64,000 bases of DNA from Lachnospiraceae bacterium (lineage in GTDB: Bacteria; Bacillota; Clostridia; Lachnospirales; Lachnospiraceae), in NCBI GenBank assembly GCA_017463255.1, contig JAFTPP010000032.1, forward strand, positions 372,001 to 436,000. The letters run 5' to 3'. This document shows, piece by piece, positions 43,537 to 51,297 of the stretch (position 1 is its first letter; every line of letters starts with the position of its first letter). The position numbers and the translations under genes were made by a program. A model generated the notes under the pieces. The model made no database searches and was not told the origin of the DNA. It saw nothing but the letters and a program-made list of their open reading frames with translations.

Positions 43537-44274
43537 TTAATTATTTACATTCTCATTAATCTTATCCTGAATTCTGTCATGTACCAGTTTTGCAAGCTCT
43601 ACGGTATTCATGTCCTTATATTCCTCATAGTAGATTGCCGGCAAATAATGAAGTTGCACTGTAACAGGTTTTCTGCCTTTTTGGTCTAATACCTTATAGC
43701 AATCTATTAAAGCAACCGGCACAATCGGACACTTTGCTTTCATGGCGCATTTAAAACTTCCGCTATGGAATTCTAATATCTGATTGCCATTTTTACTTCT
43801 GGTCCCCTCCGGAAATATAAGATAATTACGTCCGTTTTTTACTTCCTTGGTTACTGCAAGCATTACTTCCATGGACTGTTTCAAATTATCCCTATCCATG
43901 GGGAATGATTTACTACAATCAACAATCTGTTTCATAAAAGGAATATCATATAACTCCTTTTTAAGTACTGCTCCCCAAGGTCTGTCACAAGCTGCACAAA
44001 TGGCTAAAATATCAATTAATCCCTGATGATTGGAATAAATGATAAAGCCGTCTTTTTCAGGAATATTCTCTTTGCCATACACTTGAAAATCAATATTACC
44101 CGACTTTATTGCTGTTTTAAATATATACTGAATGTGCTTATATTTTACTTCTTCCGGGTATTCATCCGTATGCTTGGCATAATGACATAATTTAATATAT
44201 GCGCCCGGCACCTTCCAAAAGTTTCTAAGAATCATTAATGCTAATCGATTCATCTTTTCCTCCAATGATGTCAA
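43537..44274 (-). CDS. plsC: 1-acyl-sn-glycerol-3-phosphate acyltransferase
   Basis: 245 residues. Acyltransferase motifs: SNHQGLIDILAI (the HX4D motif, about residue 82, with Q-G-L-I between His and Asp), the LPMDRDN-like block, FPEGTRSKNG (motif III, about 154) and CPIVPVAL (motif IV). It acylates lysophosphatidic acid to phosphatidic acid at the membrane. It directly follows degV with a 10-bp gap and is probably co-transcribed. Confidence 0.92.
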   Translation of the reverse strand: MTSLEEKMNRLALMILRNFWKVPGAYIKLCHYAKHTDEYPEEVKYKHIQYIFKTAIKSGNIDFQVYGKENIPEKDGFIIYSNHQGLIDILAICAACDRPWGAVLKKELYDIPFMKQIVDCSKSFPMDRDNLKQSMEVMLAVTKEVKNGRNYLIFPEGTRSKNGNQILEFHSGSFKCAMKAKCPIVPVALIDCYKVLDQKGRKPVTVQLHYLPAIYYEEYKDMNTVELAKLVHDRIQDKINENVNN

Positions 44275-44284
44275 ATCGTTAATG

Positions 44285-45157
44285 TCAACTTCCCTTTACT
44301 ACATTACCCATATAACAAAGCACAAGACTGTTTGGTCCTACATGTGCTCCGATTAACGGACCAATATCTCCAATAATTACTTTTAAGGATGGATATTCTT
44401 CGTTAATCATATCTTTTAAAATATTCGCGTCCTTTATACAGTCGCTATGCGAAATAAATACATATTCCATACCTTCAGCGTTGATATTGGCTTTCATTCT
44501 GTTAAACAATTCGTTAATCGAAGTTTTACGTCCTCTTACCTTTTTCGCATTGAAAAGACGTCCATTTACATCAACATTGATAATCGGTTTAAACTGAAGA
44601 ACGGTACCGGCTATTGCCGCTGTTGCCTTTATTCTTCCTCCACGTTTTAAGAAAAACAGATCATCCACTGTAACCTGATGATGAATATAATCGCGGATAG
44701 CCTCTACCTTTCCGTGAACTTCCCCGATTCCTTCACCGGCATCTCTTAATAAAGCTGCATAATGAACCAGTAACGCCTGCCCAACAGAACCGCTTAAAGT
44801 ATCAACGTACATAAGTTTTCTATCAGGGAATTCGCTTTGCAATTCCTTCATTACCATAACGCCGTTACTGTATGTAGCAGATAATCCCGAAGAAAAGCCC
44901 ACATATAAGATATCCTTACCTTCTTCCAGACTCTTTCTCATATGCTCTTCAAAAAAGCCCGGTGTTACGGCTGAAGTCTTTGCATTTGCTCCTGCACGTA
45001 ACTGCTGATAAAACTCCTGACTGTTTAATTCATTACTAAGAATAGGCGGTTTATCATCAATAATAACCTCTAACTGCATAACATGGATGTTATACTGTGC
45101 AGCCAGATCTTTCGGCATATCTCCTGCGGAATCTGTAAATATTTCATATGTTGGCAT
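44285..45157 (-). CDS. DegV family fatty-acid-binding protein
   Basis: 290 residues from the ATG at 45157 (GGGGGAGAAG upstream; the longer frame runs back into the hairpin region). It shows the DegV pattern: EIFTDSAGDMPKDLA at the start, KTSAVTPGFFEEHMRK, YVGFSSGLSATYSNG (about 90), the VDDLFFLKRGGRI block (about 165) and SHSDCIKDA. DegV/FakB proteins bind a fatty acid and hand it to FakA kinase for phosphorylation and phospholipid synthesis, fitting the neighbouring plsC. Confidence 0.93.
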   Translation of the reverse strand: MPTYEIFTDSAGDMPKDLAAQYNIHVMQLEVIIDDKPPILSNELNSQEFYQQLRAGANAKTSAVTPGFFEEHMRKSLEEGKDILYVGFSSGLSATYSNGVMVMKELQSEFPDRKLMYVDTLSGSVGQALLVHYAALLRDAGEGIGEVHGKVEAIRDYIHHQVTVDDLFFLKRGGRIKATAAIAGTVLQFKPIINVDVNGRLFNAKKVRGRKTSINELFNRMKANINAEGMEYVFISHSDCIKDANILKDMINEEYPSLKVIIGDIGPLIGAHVGPNSLVLCYMGNVVKGS

Positions 45158-45184
45158 TGTCTTCTCCCCCAAATAATTAAATAA

Positions 45185-45222
45185 AAAATGATAACCTACA
45201 TTTTCCATGTAGGTTATCATTA
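45185..45222 (-). terminator. ptsI terminator
   Basis: Perfect 15-bp stem (45187-45201 with 45207-45221), 5-nt loop, T-run on minus (45183-45188). It lies between ptsI and degV. Confidence 0.88.
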
Positions 45223-45253
45223 TAACATCATTTTGTTTAATACTCAATAGCAA

Positions 45254-45270
45254 GTAGTATTAAATACTAC
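45254..45270. repeat. 17-bp perfect palindrome just after ptsI
   Basis: GTAGTATT A AATACTAC, immediately downstream of the ptsI stop codon. It could be an mRNA 3'-end hairpin or a binding site; nothing more can be said. Confidence 0.45.
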
Positions 45271-45271
45271 A

Positions 45272-46873
45272 TTATTTCGTTATTTTTTCCCTAACCTTTA
45301 AAATTTCAGTAGGTAAAACACTTAAATCATCAATTCCAAATTCCATGAAAGTATCCGTAAGTGTAAGATCAGAAGCTAACTCTCCGCATATTCCCACGGT
45401 TATTCCTGCCTTATGGGCATTTTCAACAGTCATATGTATCATTCGTAGAACCGCCTCATGACGGGAATCATAAAATGCATCTAATTTAGGATTCTGTCTG
45501 TCAACCGCAAGGGTATACTGTGTTAAATCATTGGTGCCGATACTAAAGAAATCAACCTCTCCTGCCAATAAGTCACTTATTATTACCGCAGCAGGCGTTT
45601 CTATCATAATTCCGATTTTTACATGACCATATGCCACCTTTTCTACATCAAGTTCCTTTTTTACATTCCTAAGGATTTCTTTGATTTTTCTTATTTCCCA
45701 AACAGAAGTAATCATAGGAAACATCACATCTACGTTTCCATACACTGAGGCTCTTAAAATAGCGCGAAGCTGTGTTTTAAATACTTCTTCCTTTGTAAGG
45801 CATATTCTGATTGCACGGTATCCCATTGCAGGATTCGTTTCCTGTTCCAACTCAAAATAATCCGCCTGCTTATCTGCACCAATATCAATAGTACGGATCA
45901 CCACCCGTTTTTGTTTCATACTTTCCACAACTTTTTTATAATGAAAAAATAATGTTTCTTCTTTTGGATAATCCTTTGCCTGCAAATATAAGAATTCACT
46001 CCGTAATAATCCTATTCCTTCTGCATCATTCCTGATTGCAGACTCAACATCCGAAGTATCTCCTATATTCGCATATAAGTTAATCTTTTTCCCATACTTG
46101 TTAATGGTTTCCACTCCCCGATATTTCTCCAGTTGCTTTCTCTTTTCCTGCTCACATTGCATATTATTTTGATATTTAGTAATAGTCTGCTTATCCGGCT
46201 CTATCAATACATTCCCTGATTCTGTGTCAACAACAACCTGTTTTCCATTCCATTCCTTCTTTATTTTTATCCCGGTAATCATTGGAATGTTCATGGTTTT
46301 TGCCACAATGGCAGTATGGGAATGAACAGAATCATTCTCAGTCACAATGCCTGCCGGCTTCTTTTCCGCAAATCCCATAACCTGACTTGGCGTTAATTGA
46401 TATGCCATAATAATCGCCGAGGCTGCACTAAGCATTTTGATTTCCGTATTACACAAAATAGACAACAGCCTGTCAGAAATATCTTTTATATCAATGGCTC
46501 TTGCTCTAAAATACTCTTCTTCCAATTTCGAAAAAGAATCATAAAATTGCTCGCAAATAACAGAAACTGCATATTCAGCATTTACCTTTTGACCGGTTAT
46601 CACCTCTAAGATAGCGTCAAGAAACGCTTCATCTGTAAGCAACATTTTTTGTGCTTCAAAGATTTCTGCCTGAATGTTCCCATATTCACATTCTGTTTGA
46701 CGTGCCACTTCCGTTAACTGGATAAATGCTGTTTCTTTTGCCTTATGAAAGCGTAGAATTTCGTTGTCAATGTCACAAATGATTCGTTTTTCTATGGCAT
46801 TTTCTTTTTCATATATTCGGATATAACCTGTGGCAATACCACCACAAACTGTCTTACCTTTCAAAACCTGCAT
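45272..46873 (-). CDS. ptsI: PTS enzyme I-like phosphotransferase
   Basis: About 533 residues from the ATG at 46873 (GGGAGAGAG upstream). N-terminal HPr-binding helices, the swivelling domain with the active His in NDSVHSHTAIVAKTM (about residue 188), and the PEP-binding barrel (RNDAEGIGLLRSEFLYL; GIMIETPAAVI; FSIGTNDLTQYTLAVDR; GICGELASD). The segment before the His is normally GGRTSH; here the glycines are replaced, which may affect flexibility. Enzyme I passes phosphate from PEP to HPr for sugar uptake. No HPr or EII gene is nearby. Confidence 0.9.
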   Translation of the reverse strand: MQVLKGKTVCGGIATGYIRIYEKENAIEKRIICDIDNEILRFHKAKETAFIQLTEVARQTECEYGNIQAEIFEAQKMLLTDEAFLDAILEVITGQKVNAEYAVSVICEQFYDSFSKLEEEYFRARAIDIKDISDRLLSILCNTEIKMLSAASAIIMAYQLTPSQVMGFAEKKPAGIVTENDSVHSHTAIVAKTMNIPMITGIKIKKEWNGKQVVVDTESGNVLIEPDKQTITKYQNNMQCEQEKRKQLEKYRGVETINKYGKKINLYANIGDTSDVESAIRNDAEGIGLLRSEFLYLQAKDYPKEETLFFHYKKVVESMKQKRVVIRTIDIGADKQADYFELEQETNPAMGYRAIRICLTKEEVFKTQLRAILRASVYGNVDVMFPMITSVWEIRKIKEILRNVKKELDVEKVAYGHVKIGIMIETPAAVIISDLLAGEVDFFSIGTNDLTQYTLAVDRQNPKLDAFYDSRHEAVLRMIHMTVENAHKAGITVGICGELASDLTLTDTFMEFGIDDLSVLPTEILKVREKITK

Positions 46874-46894
46874 GAAAATACTCTCTCCCAAAAG

Positions 46895-46924
46895 TTAAGG
46901 AGATGAGAAAACTCATCTCCTTAT
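46895..46924 (-). terminator. Terminator of the duplicated-domain secreted protein gene
   Basis: Perfect 11-bp stem AAGGAGATGAG / CTCATCTCCTT (46897-46907 with 46912-46922) with an AAAA loop; weak T-run (AACTTTT) on minus. Confidence 0.7.
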
Positions 46925-46929
46925 CAACT

Positions 46930-47856
46930 CTAAAATAATGAATTTAAATACATAAATCCTAAAAATTTGCTGTCACCGGCAATCTTACCCCAATCTGTTC
47001 CTGCCGGAATTGTCACTGAATAACTCTTTGACTGATACTTGAAATCAATGGTGAGATTAACTGTATTATTCTCTTTTAATGTTTCAATAGCACTTGGTCC
47101 AAAATAGAACCAATTACCTGTATTAATTGTTAAAGAACCACCCTCTGCCATTTCATCAAGTGCATCGCTTAAATCAGCACTCATATCATCAAGAGTAGCA
47201 TACTCTTTATTTAACGCTAATTCATCATAAACAGTAGTACCTTCTTTTCCACCAAACATAGAATTGAGATACAAAAATCCTACCCAAATACTGTTTCCTG
47301 CAACAGCCTTCCAGTCTGTTCCTGCCGGAATTGTTACAGTATAATCAACACCCTTATAAATAAAGTTCAATGCAAGTGTTACATCCGGTCTCTTCTGTAA
47401 TGCCTCAACAGAAGCACGATTCATACTAAGAGTTTCACCGGAATTAATAATAACTGTTCCGTTTTCCGGTGCTGCTGCAACTTTTTTAATAATCATACTC
47501 TGAACCTGTTCGAACGGAGCAATAGATTCTACCCATACGTGAGCAGCTAAATCACCATTCTGATTAGCAATGGTAGATACACCAATTACCTTATAACTTT
47601 CCCATTCACCTAAAACCCATTCGTCACCATCAATAGAATATGTTGGTGATGATGTGTCGCCATAGGTTTTATCAACATGTACAAAAAATCCGCCTGCAGC
47701 TCTTGCATGTACACAATCACCGGCCTCTAAAATCAATCCTGCACTGTTAGAATTGATTGAAATATGATTAGCTGCACTTACTGTTAAAGTGCTTCCGATT
47801 ACCATAACCAATGTCAACAGTAGAACAACCAAACCTTTTACGCTTTTTCTTTTCAC
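46930..47856 (-). CDS. Secreted protein with duplicated C-terminal domain
   Basis: 308 residues, GTG start with GGAGGA upstream. Signal peptide about residues 1-29 (GLVVLLLTLVMVIGSTLTVS, then AA). Two homologous modules of roughly 85 residues follow: both contain a GT/GS--IN-G segment, a T(L/I)DF-Y(K/Q)---Y-VTIPAGTDW core and a GF-YLNS end (around residues 135-220 and 235-308). There are no cell-wall anchor motifs. It is not recognised as a named family; it is probably an extracellular binding or adhesive protein. Its promoter overlaps a nested palindrome (47905-47935). Confidence 0.65.
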   Translation of the reverse strand: MKRKSVKGLVVLLLTLVMVIGSTLTVSAANHISINSNSAGLILEAGDCVHARAAGGFFVHVDKTYGDTSSPTYSIDGDEWVLGEWESYKVIGVSTIANQNGDLAAHVWVESIAPFEQVQSMIIKKVAAAPENGTVIINSGETLSMNRASVEALQKRPDVTLALNFIYKGVDYTVTIPAGTDWKAVAGNSIWVGFLYLNSMFGGKEGTTVYDELALNKEYATLDDMSADLSDALDEMAEGGSLTINTGNWFYFGPSAIETLKENNTVNLTIDFKYQSKSYSVTIPAGTDWGKIAGDSKFLGFMYLNSLF

Positions 47857-47892
47857 AATACATTCCTCCTTTAATATAGAACTATATTTAGT

Positions 47893-47935
47893 ATTTTACC
47901 ATTGTTTACATAAAAATACAATTATTGTATGTAAA
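47893..47935 (-). promoter_or_regulatory. Promoter with nested palindrome upstream of the secreted protein gene
   Basis: Minus strand: -35 TTGTAT (47916-47921), 17-bp spacer, -10 TAAAAT (47893-47898). The 15-bp palindrome ATACAATTATTGTAT (47916-47930) covers the -35 box, inside TTTACATA / TATGTAAA arms (47905-47912 with 47928-47935). Confidence 0.55.
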
Positions 47936-47957
47936 TTTTACAAAATTTCTCGTATAT

Positions 47958-50420
47958 TTATTCAATGTTTTGCAAAAATTCAACATCAAAATTAATAATT
48001 GCTCTTTTTACATTCTCAAACAGGAGTTTCTCATCATTATCAAAATGGTACTCTTCCAATTGTTTCAGTAAATCATCTAATGCATCAATGTCCATATCCT
48101 CTGCTGCAACCTTAATCTGAGCATATATATTTTTCACTTGCTGTTCGTCTAATGAAGCATCCTTTACATCTGCATTGTTTTCACATAAAACATTAAGTCT
48201 TTCCTTATACTCACACCATTTTGACAAAAAGTATGGCGTAAACTGCCGCAGTACATCTTCTTCATTATTTCTGGCTGCGTCCTCTAAAACCTTTGCCATG
48301 CCTGCTAAGGGAACAATTCCTATAATAGCAGCAGAATTCTTCATGCTATGAACTTTGGTACAATAAGCTTTTCTTCCCTCTTCAGTATGAACCTGTAAAA
48401 GCAATTGTTCCAATTCATTAGCATCAAACTCTATGGTAGAACCAAAAAACTTTACTGCATCAAGCATACTTGGTTCATCATTAAAATGAATCGATGCATA
48501 TTTCCAATCCAGACCATCTATCATCGGTAACTCTGATAATACGCTGACCGGTGTATCGGTTTTTACAAGATGAAGCTTACTGTCATCCAGAAGATTCTTA
48601 ATCAAGTCTTCTAATTTTGTATAATCAATCGGCTTTGATAAAAAAGCATCAAATCCCTTAGCCAGATATTTCTCTTTGGCACCAACAATAGCATTTGCAG
48701 TAAGTATTACAACGGGTGTTTCTTTACACGGATAATCTCCCAATTTCTTCATTGCCTGCAAGGTTTCAATTCCATCCATCTCTGGCATCATATGGTCCAT
48801 GAAGATGATATCATATGTGGTTTCCTGTACCTTTTCAAGGCATTCCATACCGCTTTGGGCTTCATCAATCTGAATTTTCGTATCTTTTAACAGGCTGATA
48901 AAAACGCGCCTGTTCATAGGATTATCATCTACTACTAACACCTTCGCATCCGGTGCTTCAAAAGAAATCTGATATTCATATTCCTGATTACTTGCTTCGA
49001 TTCTGTCTGCAAGTTTTCCTATAGGTTCAGCATCTATGATTTCCATTTCTAACAGAAAAGAAAACTCACTTCCCTTTCCATATTCACTGGTAACCGTAAG
49101 TTTTGAATTCAGCATGGAAAGAAGCTGCATGACTATACTCATACCAAGACCGGTTCCTTCAATATTGCGGTTTCTTTTTTCTTCTATTCGCTCAAAAGGC
49201 TTAAATAACTTCTCGATATCTTCTTCCTTGATTCCAATTCCCGTATCCTTCACCAAAAAAGAAATAACTGCCCTATCTTCCTCATCATTAGGCAGGCGTC
49301 TTACTTCTAACGAAACCTCTCCCTCATGGGTATATTTTACCGCATTATTGAGTAGATTTACCAAAATCTGTCTGATACGGATATCATCCCCTAACATTCT
49401 GCTTGGAATGTTTTCATCAATGTCCACTTTAAAATCCAATTCTTTGGCTTTCGCCTTAAAGGATATCATATTTGTTACGTCATGTATCAGACTGGAAAAA
49501 TCATATTCCACATCAAGTGTGGTAAGCTTACCGGCTTCAATCTTTGTAATATCCAGAATGTCGTTAATAATACTCAATAATGAGTTGGCAGCTCCCTGCA
49601 CATCCCTGGCATACTCTCTCACATTGGTATCCTTACTCTCTCTTAAAATCATCTCATTCATTCCTAACACCGCATTAATAGGTGTTCTGATTTCATGAGA
49701 CATATTTGCAAGGAAATTCGTCTTAGCCTGATTGGCAACATCCGCTCTCTTTCTTTCCTTAGCCAGCAAATCAACCAATACCGCATCCGGATTTTCCACC
49801 GTAAAATAAATACCCAGATTCACCAAAGCAACACCAAGACAAGTAATCAGTGCAGTAGGTACCACAGATTGGTATAGTCCAACAACAATTTCACTTAACA
49901 TGGAAATAAAAACAACCTTTTTCTTTTTAGGTGGAATATCCTTCCCATGTCTAATTAATAATCTGATAATCAAAATCAGATACACTATAACACCAACATA
50001 AAGCATAATCGCCGCCGGTCCGTGGGAATAATTGCCCTCAGGTGTCTCTATATAGTGTAAGGGTAAAAAAATAACGCCAATACAAACTAGTATCAAAGGA
50101 ACAAATGTAAATTTTAACCTATGAACTTTATCTCCGATTTCCTCTTCTATCAACGCTTCCAGATACTTAAACGCCACATAAAAAATTAGTAGCATAAAGC
50201 CCATATAAAAATTGTGAACCCAACGGTTGACAATTTCAGGGACCATTTCTAAATGATTAACTGTATAGACAGATATACTATCAAATGTAATCTGTACAAA
50301 GGAAACAATTAATAAGGCAGCAAACCACTTTGAGCTTTTGTTCTCTTTACGTCCTGTCGAAAAAAAGAACGCGCCCACAAATATAATAATAATACAGCAT
50401 ATAATTTGTGCTTTATACAA
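47958..50420 (-). CDS. Hybrid sensor histidine kinase with receiver and HPt domains
   Basis: 820 residues: about seven N-terminal transmembrane helices (residues 1-225), HisKA with the phospho-His in NMSHEIRTPINAV (about 243), HATPase (DDIRIRQILVNLLNNAVKYT; DTGIGIKEED; GTGLGMSI), a receiver domain (VLVVDDNPMNRR; IIFMDHMMPEMDG, phospho-Asp about 596), and a C-terminal HPt domain (HSMKNSAAIIG). A complete internal phosphorelay is thus present. The regulator with two receiver domains is encoded 9 bp upstream in the same direction, so the two probably form one signalling unit. The signal sensed is unknown. Confidence 0.92.
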   Translation of the reverse strand: MYKAQIICCIIIIFVGAFFFSTGRKENKSSKWFAALLIVSFVQITFDSISVYTVNHLEMVPEIVNRWVHNFYMGFMLLIFYVAFKYLEALIEEEIGDKVHRLKFTFVPLILVCIGVIFLPLHYIETPEGNYSHGPAAIMLYVGVIVYLILIIRLLIRHGKDIPPKKKKVVFISMLSEIVVGLYQSVVPTALITCLGVALVNLGIYFTVENPDAVLVDLLAKERKRADVANQAKTNFLANMSHEIRTPINAVLGMNEMILRESKDTNVREYARDVQGAANSLLSIINDILDITKIEAGKLTTLDVEYDFSSLIHDVTNMISFKAKAKELDFKVDIDENIPSRMLGDDIRIRQILVNLLNNAVKYTHEGEVSLEVRRLPNDEEDRAVISFLVKDTGIGIKEEDIEKLFKPFERIEEKRNRNIEGTGLGMSIVMQLLSMLNSKLTVTSEYGKGSEFSFLLEMEIIDAEPIGKLADRIEASNQEYEYQISFEAPDAKVLVVDDNPMNRRVFISLLKDTKIQIDEAQSGMECLEKVQETTYDIIFMDHMMPEMDGIETLQAMKKLGDYPCKETPVVILTANAIVGAKEKYLAKGFDAFLSKPIDYTKLEDLIKNLLDDSKLHLVKTDTPVSVLSELPMIDGLDWKYASIHFNDEPSMLDAVKFFGSTIEFDANELEQLLLQVHTEEGRKAYCTKVHSMKNSAAIIGIVPLAGMAKVLEDAARNNEEDVLRQFTPYFLSKWCEYKERLNVLCENNADVKDASLDEQQVKNIYAQIKVAAEDMDIDALDDLLKQLEEYHFDNDEKLLFENVKRAIINFDVEFLQNIE

Positions 50421-50429
50421 AAAATCACC

Positions 50430-51197
50430 CTACTTTCCTAAGGTTTTTTCAATTAAAGTAAGCAGTGCGGCACGCTCAGCAGGTTTTAAAATATATCCTG
50501 CCGGCTTTAATAATAATAACTGGGTTACAATTTCCTTAGTTGCAACGCTGGTTAAGAAAATTACCGGAATGTCTTTTGTTTCTTCATTGTTCTGAAGCAT
50601 TTCCATCGTTGCTTTTCCATCCATCAATGGCATTTCATAGTCAAGTAATATCAAATCCGGTTGTTTTTTACCAATAGAAACAAATGCCTGTGATGCAGAT
50701 GCAGCTACCGCTACCGAGTAAGTACCGTCAAGCATCGCTTTCACATTGCGCAGTACCATTGCATTGTCATCTACAATCAAGATATGTGCCGGTCCCGAAG
50801 CCTTAGCACCTTTTCCCATACCAAACTCATCATCTTCATATACCAGTGCGCAACATTCATTTAATAGCTCCTCATCACTCATCGGACGAAGAAGCTTATG
50901 GAAGTGCTCTAACATATAGAACTGTCTGTATGCCATACTTTCATATTCAGTGCCGACTGTAATCACAGGAATCGCGTTTTCTTCCTGCTTTAACATTTCA
51001 AACAAATGCACATATCCGGCCTTTTCACCAATTAAGCTTACAACTACTGCCGAAAAAGATTTAGACTTTAGCAAATCATCAATCTTTCTGTCACCGGCAA
51101 CACTAAAAACCACTTCAAACCTTTGTGTTAACGTCTCTGCCATCTCACTGTTTGCCGAGTTTTGTTTGCCGACAAACACGATTCTTTTTTTATCCAT
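50430..51197 (-). CDS. Double-receiver response regulator without output domain
   Basis: 255 residues. The N-terminal domain (residues 1-120) is a degenerate receiver: strands IVFVGKQ and AVVVSLIGE are kept but the phospho-Asp is not obvious. The second (about 137-255) is canonical: ILIVDDNAMVLRNV, phospho-Asp in LILLDYEMPLMDG, Thr/Ser in FLTSVAT, Lys in ILKPAERA. With no DNA-binding output it probably acts through protein contacts or as a phosphate sink for the kinase encoded next to it. Confidence 0.88.
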   Translation of the reverse strand: MDKKRIVFVGKQNSANSEMAETLTQRFEVVFSVAGDRKIDDLLKSKSFSAVVVSLIGEKAGYVHLFEMLKQEENAIPVITVGTEYESMAYRQFYMLEHFHKLLRPMSDEELLNECCALVYEDDEFGMGKGAKASGPAHILIVDDNAMVLRNVKAMLDGTYSVAVAASASQAFVSIGKKQPDLILLDYEMPLMDGKATMEMLQNNEETKDIPVIFLTSVATKEIVTQLLLLKPAGYILKPAERAALLTLIEKTLGK

Positions 51198-51261
51198 ATC
51201 ACAGTCCCCCTGTTTATGTATTTAATTATATTATAGGCATATTTGAGCAAAAACTCAACAA

Positions 51262-51291
51262 AAAAGAAAGCCTTGATTTCAAGACTTTCCT
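51262..51291 (-). terminator. Terminator of the ferredoxin oxidoreductase operon
   Basis: Minus strand: 10-bp stem with one G-U pair (51266-51275 with 51280-51289), 4-nt loop, TTTTTTG tail; directly past the stop at 51298. Confidence 0.85.
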
Positions 51292-51297
51292 CTCATT

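Noticed and set aside
49036-49698. 220-codon open frame on plus, antisense to the hybrid kinase
   Set aside because: It is fully inside the kinase gene, has no ribosome site or known family and a low-complexity Ser-rich product typical of antisense frames.
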